64,000 nucleotides of DNA from Lanius collurio (GCA_020086605.1 JACBWW010000007.1:19475752-19539751); one strand, 5' to 3'. Counted from the first letter of the stretch, positions 23,954 through 37,135 are shown. The notes: generated by a model not told the origin, from the sequence alone. Numbers and translations are program-made.

Positions 23954-25721
23954 CAGAGGGGCACCAGCCCTCTGAGAGCCCTTCACACAGAAATGCAAGA
24001 TAATGTCCTTACTGGTGAATTTCCACTATGCATTACCTCATCCCATTTCATCTATAAGGCACATGCTTTTGACTGTAAGCCACAATGTGTTATAGGAGCT
24101 GATTTTTGTTGCTGTGTGTGACATTACAAAGAGTATTCTTTGGCATTACAGTCAAAACAATAAACAAAACACAATGCAGGGGGATGCACTGATTCCGATC
24201 AATGATAAGTATATAACAGTCTATGTCTTCTCTTGGATGTTATGTGTTTACAAAGGTGTTAGTGGGTTTTTTTTATTACACCAGACCTGTTTGATTGTCA
24301 CTTTTTGCTTCAAAGATGATCAAAGACTACTTCCAGCTAATAAGCAAACATGACAGATAATAAGGGATGTTAGAGCCCAGTGTTCAGAACTGTGACAATG
24401 AGTGGGGGATAGCAACACATTGCAACACATTCTTGACTATCAATTTTTTTAAACTTTTGAACAGTCAACAAAAGAAGTGATTGGCAACAAATATTAAATC
24501 AAGTAGGAACAAAGAAGACCCTTGAAACTATAATGAATATGCAGCTCTTTTTGAGGGAAGAGACTGTTAAAAGCAATGAGATTTCATGAAATAAGATCTA
24601 TGGCTTAAGCTGTAATGAAACAATAAATACATACTTCACGAATATGAAAAGACATTTCCAATTTAACACTGTCAGATGCTGGGTCCTATATTACTGCAAT
24701 CTGCCAATCTGCACCATGGGGTTTAAACAGAAAAGAAGAGATAAGACTGCAGATTTTCTAATATTACCATATGTGAAAAAATAACCGTGATTTTTTATCT
24801 CACCTCTTTGAACACATGACAGATAAAACATATTTCAGAACTGAGTAACCAAAATCCTACACCAGGGTATGTCATATGTCTGATATTACTTAACCTACCA
24901 GGATGGCAAGCTGCTTGTTTATTTGTGTCTTGTTCTGGGAGCATTTCCATAGGACTAAATGCATGTGACATCATCTGATTATAAATAAGCAAATATTCAG
25001 CCACTCAGAGCTAAACTGGACAAAGAGGCTTTGCATCTATCAATATAAAATTTTATGCCTTTCTTCTGGGACAACCAAATCTTCAGGAGACTATGGTTAA
25101 GACCCAACTTGCACAGAATATAGAACCCTATAAATATAGGCAATCATTACAATTATTTTTATTTTATGGTACATAAAAGATCACATTGATACATGCATGA
25201 AGATGAATATCATATCTGGAACATCACACTTTTTTCCTTCATAGTCCCTCTTTACTGCCTCACCCTTTGTTCTATGCCCTCCCATTCTTATCTTTTAGGT
25301 TTCTTTTTTCCTCACATTGGGTTGACTCCTTCTCTCTGGCTCTTCTTTCTTTCTTCTTTCTAAATCCCTTATTCCATGTAATAAGTTTTTTTAGTTTTTT
25401 TAGTATTTTTCCAAACTAACTTCTTAGAATCACCCATTATCTGTGCATGGTTTACTCCCCACTCCTACCCCACACATATGCTTATTATCACTCTAGTCTT
25501 TAATCTGTCCCTCACTTCCCATCTGTTCATTATCTCCAGGTTGTCCATCTCATCCTGTTACAGACAGACCACGTTGCTTTTTGCTACCCACATAAGGAAA
25601 AAAGAAATCTTTTAGCTGGCCTGCTTTTCTTCATTCCACTCTATCTTTCTCACACCACTTCCCACTTCATAGTGAATGGTAATAACAAATTTAAAATATC
25701 ATTGAAAGAAAATCAAACTCA

Positions 25722-25771
25722 CCCCCCCCCCCCCAAACCTCCACAGTCCTGGATCTGTGAAAAAAAAAAAA
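25722..25771. repeat. C13 and A12 homopolymers
   Basis: 13 C at 25722-25734 and 12 A at 25760-25771, separated by unique sequence. Both are error-prone in assembly. Confidence 0.95.
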
Positions 25772-28700
25772 GACAGGGCCACTTAGCTTTATGTGAGGTG
25801 CAAATATAGAGGCTTGGTTTTATTTATTTCATCTTGCTGCTGTTGCTGACATTCCAAAGAATTTATATATTTCAGTGGTCTTTATTCTCTGTCTTCTAAA
25901 CATAGACACTCATAGCAGCTGTTGAGAACAGAGGAATCACTAAAACAAAGCCCACTGGACTGGTTAAGGAACTGGGAAACACTTTATGTAAAAGAAAAAG
26001 AGCACAGGAGCAATATTTTATATAGCTTTTTTATTTTAGAGGAGGTTTTGAGTTTTAGACCCTGCTAAGCAATTTCAGCATTTGCGGAGTATCCAGTATG
26101 CTTTGGGGTCACTTCTTAAAGTGTGACTGAATAGAAATGACTCTTAGTCATATCAGAATTTCCTACCTAAGGAAGATTATGGCAAAAATGACAAGAAGAA
26201 ACATCTCTTTCATTTTGGTGAGGTTTTTGCCTCTGGACAGAAATTACGGCATAAGAATTTGAGACTAGAGATCCAGGCACATTTGGAATTGCCAAACTGT
26301 TTATACAAATCACTGAAGCAATTTGAAACATTAATTATTTAAATAATTTTAAATCTGTAATTTAAAATCAAGTTTGGAAAAGGAAGATTCCTAGTTTTCA
26401 GCTGTTTGGGGAGCAAGAGGCTACCAAAATGCTTTCTGTAGAAGCTGAGTTAGAGGTATAGTTACTAAGAGTAAAGTTTTCATGTAAGGATAGATTAGGA
26501 TATTAATTCTTGCAGTATCATTCTACTGTACATTTTTGATTTAAAGTTTTGAATATTTCCTTGACTAGAATATTTTGGTTTACAAGGTAAGCACAAAACA
26601 CAGGGAAACTAGTGTGCTGGGTTGGGGAAGAGAAAATGTGTGGCTCTGCTAACAAATAGTTTCTGGAATATCTACTGTCTGAACAAAGTACATGAAACTT
26701 TTTAATAAAGGCTTCACCCCCAAATTCATGGTTCAATTTTCATCTTCACAGAGAATGAAGTCACAGTGTTAGGTATCTATATCAGATGTTAGATTCTTTG
26801 TGGGTTTATGTGATATTATTTTGCAACCTAATGATAAAAAACACTTGGAAATCTACACCTGTACAGCCACAAAACAATATGAAGAAAAAGGTATTTTTTA
26901 GAAACCCCCATAATTTGTTGTTCTTTGGACATACAAGACTCCTATTTCTCTTGAAATAATTCTTTCATTTCTGATGAGACAAAAATTAAACTTTAACACT
27001 TTAATAATTTTCTAACAGAATAAAGTAGAATTCTATTCTAAAACTTTCCACTGAGAAATATTTTGTTTCTAATTGAATTTTCTAATTTTTGTCCTTTTTC
27101 ATTCAGTAAAAATTGCCCTTTAAGTAACTACTGCCCTATAAAATTAACATTTATGGCCAAGAGTGAACCTTTTTCTTCTTTTTTTTTTTTCAGCAGACTT
27201 CATTTTAGGATGATCATCTGGATGATATTTTATGTTTGGTAGCTACTTTCAAGAAAGTTTATTAAGAGATTCATCTGTATGCTGCATGTTGGCAGATACT
27301 GACCTGAAGAATTATCTCTGGAATATGTAGGTTTGCAGTGTGCAGGATGTGTCAGGCAGTGATGCAGGTAATTGGCACCTGATGTGACAACACGATGGTA
27401 CCTTAGCCACAATGTCTAAACCCAACTGAATGTTTATGAGCCTTGAGATCCTGTGACAAAAATGAAATGAACTAACCCTTACTGTCACTTCAGTAAGGAA
27501 CTAGCAGGGAGATATTTAAAAAACCCCATAAATGTTGGAAGCTCCTGAAAGCTAGTGAACCTGTTTCCTTTAGCTGAAATGACAGTGTCTGCCAGGAGAT
27601 CCAAGGACTTACATTTTTCTCTTTAGAGCAATTAGTCAATCAGTACCTCCACAGACTTGTGAAAAAATATGTCCTACTTCACACAGCTGTGCCAGGATTA
27701 TTTAAGTGATAAGGTTACTACAGTGAAGCCTGGCAAAGACTTTTACAATTGGCTTGTATGCTGTTAGAGTCACTAGCAGCATGCTAAGAAATGTCAACAG
27801 TAATTAAACCCAATAATTTTCAAATATATGCCATGCTTTGGCAGTGGTGAGGAATGATTTTCACAGCAAGAATTCTCAGGCTTGTGAGCATAGATTTTTT
27901 TAAGATTTTTTTATTTCTTTTTATGGGAAGAAGATTTTTTCCTTTTTCTTTTGGCAATACCATTTTGCAAGATGTTTATTCATTAGAGGATTGTATCAAA
28001 AATCACAGAACTACAGATTTCTTCTCTAAACTCGTCACAGTTCTTACTGGCTTGTGTTTAAGCATTGTCCCTGCATATAATTCTGAGTCCATTTCATGGA
28101 ATCTATTTTAAAAATTTGTGAAACACTTTGGCAAAACATCTGAAAATTTACTGAAAAGTGACATTTCAAAATACTGAAACGAAATTGTGTTCAGCTTTTG
28201 GCAAGTGCTTTTGGAAAAATAAAACCCACAAGTTTGTAAATAGTTAACAATTTGCTTCTAAAATAAAAGATTTAAATGTTGCAGAATAATTTCACAGGTT
28301 CCATTTTCAAAGAAAAGAAGACAATGGCTCTCCATACTCAGCTAATTTAACCCTTTGTACTGCACTGATGTAATTTATACATGACCATCTAGACCCAGGC
28401 AAGCTTATTAGCAACAGAGGCTGAGGTGCTTCAGGACAAAGTCATCTCACTGTGTGAGGTTTGTAACTGGAGCAGAGTCAGGGACTTGGACTTTTCATTT
28501 ACTAGAAAGGCCTCTTTGGCCACTCTCATACGTAATAAGTACTTGGTTGATGTAATAAAAATGTAACACAGACAACTGAAAACATCCTCATCCAGGATAT
28601 TCCTCTGGAGACAGTAGAACTGCAAGCATTTTTTTCATAATAGGGTCAAATTCCATTTTTGAGAGTCTGAGAGGTACGGTGAGAGCAAAAATTTGTTACT

Positions 28701-30036
28701 GTGTGCAAGATGGGTATGTTCCTATGTGTGCCAGGGCAGCTCTGGCCGGCCTTACTTGAGGGATAAGTGTAGAGCCAAGTGCTGTCTTGGCACAATTTTT
28801 CAACTCAGAATAGGCACTGTAGTTATATGCTTCTGACACACAGGTAAAAAACCAAAAAGTGAAGACTTTTATACTAGTTTGCTTACGTATTTATTCAGTT
28901 GAACCCTATTGTTTTCGAAGTTACATTAAGGGTGAGTATGATGCTGAAGGCTGAATCTCGCTCCTGCTGGAGGCAAAGGCCAAACACTTGTTTAACTTGG
29001 CTAGGGCCAGTATTTTGTTGTTATGAAGTGTCAGCTGTCCCTCACAGACAACAGGTAGCTTCTAATATGATAAAGCACTTCTCTCACCTTCTGGTAAAAT
29101 AGTTTGGAAATTTTGAAATTGGTTTATGAGAGGTTTCTGTAGAAAAAAGTCCTCTCAGCTCCAACTTGTTTCATCTTTGGACAATATCTAGCTTTACTGT
29201 AAACTTCTTACAATCATCTTAAATAAATAAAAGAACTTGGAATTACCCTTTTAGGAAAGTGGATTTAAGACATAATGACAACAGGAGGATACCCTAATTT
29301 AAGTGAAGTAATATAACAGTAAAATTTTTTAATGTCTTCACGCCAGAATTGGCTACTTAGAATGTAAAGTAGTTCATATTAGATACAAAATGCTGAAGAA
29401 AGAATTAAGAACATATCTTATGAAAAAGTTTATCCCTTTTTGTTCACTTAATGCACATCAAAATTAATTCTATGTTGCAATTTTTAAATTAACTCATTAG
29501 AAATTTTAAGAGAACCAATGCAAGCTTCATATTACCTTAGTTCCCATTGCTGTTTTAACTGATAGATATTTTGATTTTATTACTTATAGGTATTTGTACA
29601 CAACTTGTTAAGATAATTTTTAAAGTCTTCATTGCTTATATGTAAAAAAGGACGATATAATTAAGCATTTAATTCTACAAGGTTCATGCAAATGTTTCTG
29701 GTATGAATGAATCAATATCTTGAGAGAGATAACATCTTGGTCCTCTCAGGGTTAAGTGACATATTTCCTGTCTGAAAATAGCATCCTCCCAACCAGCAAC
29801 AGTACATTTAATAAACTTTGAATCACAGTAAGAACCTTTCAGGATCATAATTCTTCCAGCAAAAAAAGTTAATAATAAATTCATTACTGTCTTTAGCTCA
29901 ACAGAAACCTGTAAAAGAAGTCTGCATTTTTCAATGCCAGTACCCAAATTTGGATCAAGAGACAGCTTTCAACATGGGCCTACTATGATCTTTTCCTGTT
30001 TTAGTGGTTCCAGCAGACCATCAGAAAAATATTTAC

Positions 30037-30128
30037 CTGACTAGTGTGGCTCTCTCTGTGTCTTTGAATCGATGAGCCTGCTGTACTGCTGGCTGACAGT
30101 CTTGAATATTCATTTTCCTCTGGTAATC
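30037..30128 (-). CDS. MYO16: MYO16 exon F: short tail exon
   Basis: 92-nt exon, phase 1 in and phase 0 out, residues 672-702. With the G carried from exon E it reads [20 protein letters not shown] and then [11 protein letters not shown]. The Glu-Glu-x-x-Tyr-Ser-Arg-Leu and QRHRxSHT strings correspond to the conserved part of the MYO16 tail just before the C-terminal block. The acceptor is TTTTCTTCTGCTTTAG|GAT and the donor ACTAGTCAG|GTAAAT. Its clean phase 0 end joins directly to VIHQL of exon G. The tyrosine (EYSRL) and the RHRES serine are possible phosphorylation sites, which is inference only. It is too short to appear as a conspicuous ORF and was placed by phase and splice signals. Confidence 0.9.
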
Positions 30129-30970
30129 CTAAAGCAGAAGAAAACTAATTTATAATTTGAGATTTATGCACTGGTTTATTTCAAAATAAGATTCAAAAGT
30201 CTTTGTTATGTTTCACTAAAAAAGAAACAAAAAAAGCATATTACACATTTGCCTGAGTATTTACTATTTCCATGCTTACTGAAACAGAACAATTATTTCT
30301 TACCAAGTGAGGATAGCATAGATAGGTTGAAAGAAGGAGCAATTGTAACTAAAGAGCCTGCAAATAACACTTTACCTATACACAGACCAGGGGTTCCTCC
30401 TGCAATGCAGAAGTCCCTGGCTCCTCTTCCCCTAACTCGTTTTCATGGCAGAAGCAATGCAAAGGGAACCATGCCTGCAGCATTCTGCTCTCAAATTACT
30501 ATCTCTGTGTCATATAGGAAGTCAGTATTAGGTCCGGGATTCAAAACTTCATCCTCTCAGTACAAAACACATTTTTTTGTAAGTCTTATACTTATTGTGC
30601 ACTCTCGATGTGGGAATTCCCTGTCCAAAATTTAGCTCTGTAAAAGCAGTCATGTGGTGTAAAACAGCCAGGTAGTCTCCTGTAGTCAAGAGAAAAACAC
30701 ACCTCTGCAAAGTGATCCTCTAGTGAGGCTCATTGCTGGTGCTTCCCAGTCACTTCTGCAGCAGTGGGAATATCATCCACACAGCCCTGCAGTGGATCTG
30801 AAAGGTGGGGGGCAGGAAAGCAGAGGCACGAGCAGCAGCACAGGGAGTTCACCATAGGTGTTATTAAGCACCTCACACACCAGAATCACAGACACCATGG
30901 TAGGTCTGGATATTGGGTCTAGCAGAGCTGGGGATCACTTTTCCCATTGCAGCCCTCATAGTGCTGTGCT

Positions 30971-31255
30971 TGTGGTGGGTTGACCCTGGATGGATGCTGG
31001 GTGCCCACCCAAGTGGCTCCATCACTCCCCTCCTGAGCTGGACAGAGGGGAGAAGATATAATGAAAGGCTTGTGGGTTGAGATAAGGACAGGAGATACCA
31101 GTTATTGTCTTGGGAAAAACACTCAGCTTGGGGAAATAAAACTGAATCTATTTATTATCAATCAAAATCAGAGTAGGAAAATGATAATTAAAACAAAGCT
31201 TAAAACCCCTTAAAACCCCTCTGTGCTCCTTTTGGTTTCCCCCTTAGTGCCTTCC
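30971..31255 (-). mobile_element. LTR fragment related to the one at 19909-20480
   Basis: It begins TGTGGTGGGTTGACC, the exact reverse complement of the last 15 bases of the LTR at 19909-20480, then CACTCCCCTCCTGAGCTGG, GGCTTGTGGGTTGAGATAAG, ACTCAGCTTGGGGAAAT and TATTATCAATCAAAATCAGA. TTTATT at 31151-31156 would be its AATAAA on the minus strand. The U3 half is missing or too diverged, so the upper boundary is approximate. Confidence 0.72.
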
Positions 31256-32479
31256 CACAACTTTGTAACTGGGGACAACAGTTTTTCAATTTTCTTTGTT
31301 CTTCTTAATAAAGATTGTGTAAAATATTCATAAATATTGATCTTTTTCTACATCATCTGGGCTTCCTCTGTACACACAGACAAATGAAGAAGGTGAATCC
31401 CTTGTTTCCAGCTCAGAAGCCAGATCAAATCTGTGAGAGTCCAGCATTTAAATTCTTTTCTATTTGCTGCAGAGGGAACCTGACTCTGTTGTCTCAGTAA
31501 TTAGAACTATGTGTTGTTTTGAGGTGGGATTTTCTCTTTTTGAAGCTGGGCAATGATATATTCGGTATGTACAGGGGCAAGGTGTGACACCCAAGGCCTC
31601 TAGTGTACTTTAGTCTTACAAATTATATGTAAATTGCCATTATTGCTTTCTCACCTTCATTAATTCTCTGTACTCCAACTAAAAATTCTCCCTTAGCAAG
31701 ATCACATGTTTTTGGTCAAATGAAATGCTTGAAATAAATTTCCCTCTAAAAAATCCCTTTTTTTTGTGAACACAAAACAACCTCATTTTTTCAAATAATT
31801 TCCTGAACTAATAATTTATTTACATGGATTCAGTTTGGATGCATCTCAAATAAAGTAATAAAAATTATCCAAATTTTAATGCAAAGTATCTTCTAAAAGT
31901 AGGTGCTATTAATTAAATTCAAATAAAAGCTAAAATGTAAAATATTTGCATAATTTCAGACCACTAGAAATGAATAAAAATACTTTCCTAGGCCAAGCAG
32001 CAAGTTCTGAAAAATATATTGATTTTGCACTATGTTAACACACTTTAGGATAGACTGTCCAGGACAGCTTTGAGCTAAGAATCAGATTATCAATGATTTT
32101 CTGTTTATTTCTGTAGAAAGCACTTTGATAAGAGGCCTTATCAAATAAGTAAAGTTTCCATGTACAGCAACAGTGTGTTGTCACAGACATGGCAAGCAGA
32201 GGCTTGGTAGAGTTTGGAAAGACAAATGGAGTAGTTAATTATGTACTAAGAGCTTTCCTTTAAATACACCTAAGTAAATATTGGGACACCACAGTTTTGC
32301 ATTGAGTAGGACCTTGTTTAATTCAGCCCAAGGTCGGAAGAATCAGTTTAGCTGGGCTAGGGGCAAAATTCAAGAACCTAAGTTACTCAGGTGTTCAGTC
32401 TGGAGTACAAACTACACCATCTGGATTGGGTTTTCCTGCAGCTATTCTCAAGTTACCAAAGGTAAGTTGAATTTGGCTC

Positions 32480-32496
32480 TTTTTTTTTTTTTTTTT
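32480..32496. repeat. T17 homopolymer
   Basis: An uninterrupted run of 17 T in the intron between exons E and F. Confidence 0.95.
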
Positions 32497-33270
32497 GGCA
32501 AAATTAGGTTTGCTATACAAAACTGCTGCGTTTATATGTGGTACTGTTTTGGGTGATGTAGTATAACAACTTTCATCACTGCAGTGTAAAAGGCTATTTC
32601 AGGCTTTCTGACTACTTTGTGTGTTAGGCAAAAAGCTCTTTCAGACTAAGAACTCTGGTAAGTGTGGAAGATTTGTGTGGAGAAGTCACAGTTTGATAGC
32701 ACAGAGCTGTAGAAAGGTGCTACTCCTCCTATTAAAAATAAATTTAAAAAGAAGAGCAATACATTATATTCACTAAAAAAGTAAAAAAGCAACTTCTAAT
32801 AAAAATCTGAACTCAGAGAAGTGCTATTTCCTTAGGATTAATGCTTTTAGAACCTTGAAAAGACATTCTGTCACTGCTCTTGAATATTTTGTATTGCAAT
32901 GACAAACAATTTTTCATTCACTAGTAGGGCACCTATAGCAATGGGAGATCCTGATTTTCTATTTTCTGTCCCATTTGTATAGATTATGGGATCAGAATCT
33001 CAAATCTAAGTCCTCCATGCCTTAGGCTGCTGATAGACTTAGAGCTGAAGTAATTACAAATTCCCCGACAGAGGCTGCTTTATTTTTTTTCACATTCAGC
33101 TTTTATTGGAGAGGGGCTTATCAGTTCACACATACAAAGTTAAGCCAGTTCCAGAAACAGATATTTCACAACTCAGAAGATGCTAGCCTGACTATATCTT
33201 ACAAAGCTCATTCAAGGAAACACTTCAGCAATTTTATGTTAGAAGAGCTTTGGGATTAAAAACTGCTTAC

Positions 33271-33429
33271 CATTTGATACTGAATTTCCATTTTCAGCAG
33301 TCACAGAACTGGACAGTGGATTAGATGACTGAGTTCCATGGTTATTTGCATTTTTATCCTGTGTTTCTGATCCAGAATCTGGTATATTTGGATCTTCCCT
33401 GCTCCTCAAGTTCAGATTAGTTTCAGCAC
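33271..33429 (-). CDS. MYO16: MYO16 exon E: disordered tail segment
   Basis: 159-nt exon, phase 1 in and out, encoding residues 619-671 and the first base of 672. The translation has no stop and reads [20 protein letters not shown], then [14 protein letters not shown], then [14 protein letters not shown], polar and serine/asparagine-rich. The NANNHG and TAENGNS strings match what I recall of the mammalian MYO16 tail at this point. The acceptor has a long pyrimidine tract (TTCTCTGTTTCTGTCAG) and the donor is TCAAATG|GTAAGC. It was found by extending the gene with the required phase and is too short to stand out as an ORF. Being 53 codons long with equal phases, it could be skipped without breaking the frame. 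No domain is recognised. Confidence 0.88.
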
Positions 33430-34469
33430 CTGACAGAAACAGAGAAAATTATTGTCAGCTTCCTATTAATTAGCAGCTTTCATGTATAAGAAGATGAAAA
33501 CTAACACACTGAGACCACATTATTAAATTAAAAATGTGGAAGGTTTAAATCTGTGATTTTTGCAGGATTTTGTTTTGTTTTGTTTTTTGGGTTTTTTTGC
33601 TATTCTTCCACTTGTAGCTTTTTAAAGTTTAGGGAAGTGAAAGGCATTACAAAATTTCCTTTGGACTGTTTCTCTCCACACAAATATTGGTAGCTACAGC
33701 TCACAAGTGTTTGTACTGACTATATTTTAGATTTATTTCACATGAGTTTACATACCACTGTCATCACTGAAATGCCTTTCATCATTGCACTAAGTGATAC
33801 CAGCAACAGATACAACGTGATCTCATCTTTTACCACTTCCCACAAGAAACAAAATGGCTTTTGAGATTGAACCATAGCAGCAATATTCCTCCCAGCAGAT
33901 CCTCCCTGCAGCCATTGTTTACCCAGCCTCAGGGCTCTCCAGCCATCAGTTGTCATTTTCTATAAAGTGCCAGGTTTTCATGTCAGAGCCTTTTAGTTAA
34001 ATTTCTTCAAGACATCAAGAGGAGGCCTGATCCTGTAGGAGTTCCAAAGCTCTGTACAGTGCACACACATTTGTTCAAAGAGAAAGGCAGAACAAAGCCC
34101 TTATCTTCTTCCCCCTCTGACTGATTGCACATCCATGCAAAGCAGAGCAGCTCACAGCAAAGTGCCTGGAGCCGGCTCTGAGCTATCCCGGCGCTGGCAG
34201 CCCAGTGCTCCACAAGAAACAGGGCTCAGTCACCGGCTGTGCCCAGGGGGGGCTCCCCACTGGAGTTCAGCAGCCAGGGACACGTTCAGAGCTGGAAGAC
34301 AAGATGGATGGGGACACTAGGAGGGACCCCACTGCAGTACCTGCATCCCTGGCTATCCCCACTCCACTCCTGTTTGACAGGGCTGGTGAAATGCTGCACT
34401 GTCAAGGTTATGCATTTTTAAAAGATTTCTTTCCCTTTTCTGTATGTTTTTTTTCCTTGTTTGTCTTAA

Positions 34470-34487
34470 TTTTTTTTTTTTTTTTTT
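34470..34487. repeat. T18 homopolymer
   Basis: An uninterrupted run of 18 T, next to a pyrimidine-rich stretch at 34425-34470. Confidence 0.95.
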
Positions 34488-36299
34488 GTGTGTTGGACGT
34501 ATATGCCTATTCTTTCCTTGCCATAGTTAGGTTTGGTTCATGGAAGACAAACCTGAATTCGGTTCTTTCTCCATTTCAGTCTTCCTAACTGTTTCTGCCC
34601 ACTCTGAGACCTGGCCTTGGCTATGGGGCTGATGTATTATGGCTGACCCTGGTGCAGAGGTCCTCTTGTAACAATCTAAGATGAAAATTTTCCTTCTATG
34701 ACAGCTCTGAAAGAGTTATTCCCTGATTTTGGTTGCCATAATGACAGCAAGAACCAATGGAGGTCAAAAGACTAGCTATGAAAACCAACATTACATTCAC
34801 CCATACTTTCAATAACATCCTTAGCTCTCCCAAAGATATGATATATTCTTATAAATCTCAAGCACATGGAATATTTTTAAGGGGAAGGAAAAGTATTTTT
34901 TTTTCACCAGGTAATAGATACTTAACCTGAAGATTTTCCAGCCTAATGTTGACTGTGCTGTCAATTTTTCATTTTTATGCCTGAACTAAAAAAAATCCAC
35001 CTGATTTAAAAAGCACCAACATTAGAACTTAATTAATGAAATGAGAACTATAAATCCATTCTGGTTACCTCAAAATACTTCATTTAATTGAAAAGGTCTT
35101 TCCTATTTTTGTTTAGCTTTTGGTTATCTAACTCTGAATTGTTCTTAATATTTCCTTGTCTAAAAAAAAAACAGTCTTGAAAAGTCAAAAAGTTCCTTTT
35201 CAAACTGTCAGATAAAATATTTCCATGTTTGCTTGGTTTTTGTCCCTCCCTCACTTGCCCTCATTCCCTGGTCATTATTTTTTGCCAGATCTGATTGGAT
35301 TGTTTCAGTGACACTGTTTCATAAAATGGATCTTTAGGCAAATTTGTTATGCACTGAAAAAATTAGACCAGCTCTACCCACAGTAACTGACTTGGGAGAG
35401 GCTGAGATGGAAAGTCTGAGATGGAAAATGCATACAGTACAATTATAAGAGCATGCCTGATTTAGCTTTTGTACGAGCAAGTTGACTGCAAAATGCATCT
35501 TTGCAGCTCGTTTTAAATTTGTCTGAAAAGGAAATGTCACTTTTAGATGTTCACAGTCAGTGCACTATAGATCATAATCCACCTACATAATTATTGTGTC
35601 ACCTTTTACATAAAGCTTCTTGGGGAAGTGGCTGGGAACCTTACTTTTCTCGATATTCGAAAGATTTATTGATTTGCCTGGCATGTATAATTCATTTGAG
35701 AATAAACAAGTAGAAAGAATTTTTCTTGCATTGCTGTTTGCAAAAGCCTTTTGTTTCATAGGTACACTGATATCTTTTCAGGGCGTTCATGAAGGTCTCA
35801 TAGAAAAAAAATTACCTTTTCTTCTTTGTATCTGTAGAATGAAATACTACAAAGAATTTTGGATAGCTACTATTAAGATAGAATATCATATTAAATTGGC
35901 AGAAATAAGTAGCGGAATATTTGCAGCATATCTTTGGGGACAACTATCTAGACAGAAATTTGTTACCCCATTTGCTGTAATGAATCATTGTAAGAAATGC
36001 ACACCTTTAGTTTCTGAACAGAAAACTATATAGAAAAAATATATTTCATAGTGCCTTATTTAGCTGATCTTGGGGGTGGGAAAGAACCCTATATTTTATT
36101 TCAAAATAATCTGGATTATATAAAGGTACTTGAACTAATTTCCTATATATAGGCATCTTCATCTCCTCATTGGAGCAGATTCATGTGTCTATAGAACAAG
36201 TTTAACTGTGCACATCAGCACAGTTCAAGCAGACATCAGCAGAGCGCCCCTGAAACCGGCTCTGCCCCACGCTCCCCCTGCCCCAGCCTCTGCTCACAG

Positions 36300-36819
36300 G
36301 ACCATGCTGCAGCCCTGGGCATGTACTGTGTCCAGTTCTGGGCTCCTCAATACAAGACAGACAAGCTACTGGAGAGGGTCCAGCAGAGGGTCACAAAGAT
36401 GATGAGGGGTTTGGAGCATCACTTATGAGGAGAGACTGTGGGAGCTGGACCTGTTTGGTCTAGAGAAGAGAAAACTGAGAGGGGATCTCATCAATACATA
36501 GAAATATCTCAAAAGAGGATGGTGCCAGGCTGTTTTTGGTGGTGCTCAGCAACAGGAAATGGAGCAGTGGCCATAAAGTAAAACACAAGAAATTTTACCT
36601 TCCACCTTCTGAGGAGGAACTTCCTTATGTTGAGGATGGCAGAGCACTGAACAGGCTGCCCAGGGAGCTCGTGGAGTCTCCCTCTCTGGAGACATTCAAA
36701 ACCCACTCTGACACATTCTTGTGTAACCTGTTGTAGGTGACCCTGCTTTGGCACGGGATTGGACTGGGTGATCTCCAAAGGTCAATTCCAACCCTAACAA
36801 TTCTGTGATTCTGTGATTG
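36300..36819 (+). mobile_element. CR1 LINE 3' fragment
   Basis: It runs from TACTGTGTCCAGTTCTGGGC through GAGAGGGTCCAGCAGAGGG, GGGATCTCATCAATAC and CTGCCCAGGGAGCTCGTGGA to CAATTCCAACCCTAACAATT and TCTGTGATTCTGTGATT. It is a well-preserved 5'-truncated copy about 520 bp long. It abuts an oppositely oriented CR1 immediately downstream. Confidence 0.94.
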
Positions 36820-37135
36820 CTGGAGTAAACTCACTCCAGGTAATCAGCACCTTTCAGCATTGGGAGGCACAAACTGGCCACAGTACCCAGATATGGTTTA
36901 ATGAGTGCTGGGTGGAGGAATGGCTTACACAGCACTGGATGCTGCTGGCTGTCTCTGCTGCCATGGCTCACTGCCAGCTCCTGTCCAGCTCCCAGGGCCC
37001 CCAGCACCCTTTTCCAAGGGCTGCTCCCCAGACAGTCTGATCCCAGTATCATGATAGGAGGCAATACCTTTCAAGGTGCAGCACTTTGCATTTGCTTTTC
37101 ATTTAACATGCCAGAAGGTCCTGACTTTATCTTCT
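36820..37135 (-). mobile_element. CR1 LINE internal fragment, opposite orientation
   Basis: It reads CACTCCAGGTAATCAGCACC, GGCACAAACTGGCCACAGTA, CCAGATATGGTTTAATGAGT and GGTGCAGCACTTTGCATTTG, which are reverse-complement CR1 coding-region blocks. It lacks the 3' tail, so it was either interrupted by, or broken next to, the plus-strand copy ending at 36819. Confidence 0.8.

Larger units (their letters stand above)
16524..30036 (-). other. MYO16: MYO16 intron between exons F and G
   Basis: About 13.5 kb. It contains the solo LTR at 19909-20480, the 4-N gap at 21199-21202, the C13/A12 tracts near 25722-25771 and a 12-bp tandem duplication at 23929-23953. No additional exon that would fit the phase 0 join is apparent, and the F to G join is already seamless. 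Confidence 0.88.
30129..33270 (-). other. MYO16: MYO16 intron between exons E and F
   Basis: About 3.1 kb. It contains a minus-oriented LTR fragment (30971-31255) and a T17 run (32480-32496). No other exon or gene is seen. Confidence 0.88.

Noticed and set aside
23699..24121. 140-codon plus-strand open frame
   Set aside because: It starts with TTG, contains a local tandem duplication, and has no domain or splice context.
30249..30635. 128-codon plus-strand open frame just beyond exon F
   Set aside because: It lies in the intron antisense to MYO16, with no similarity and no splice sites supporting it.
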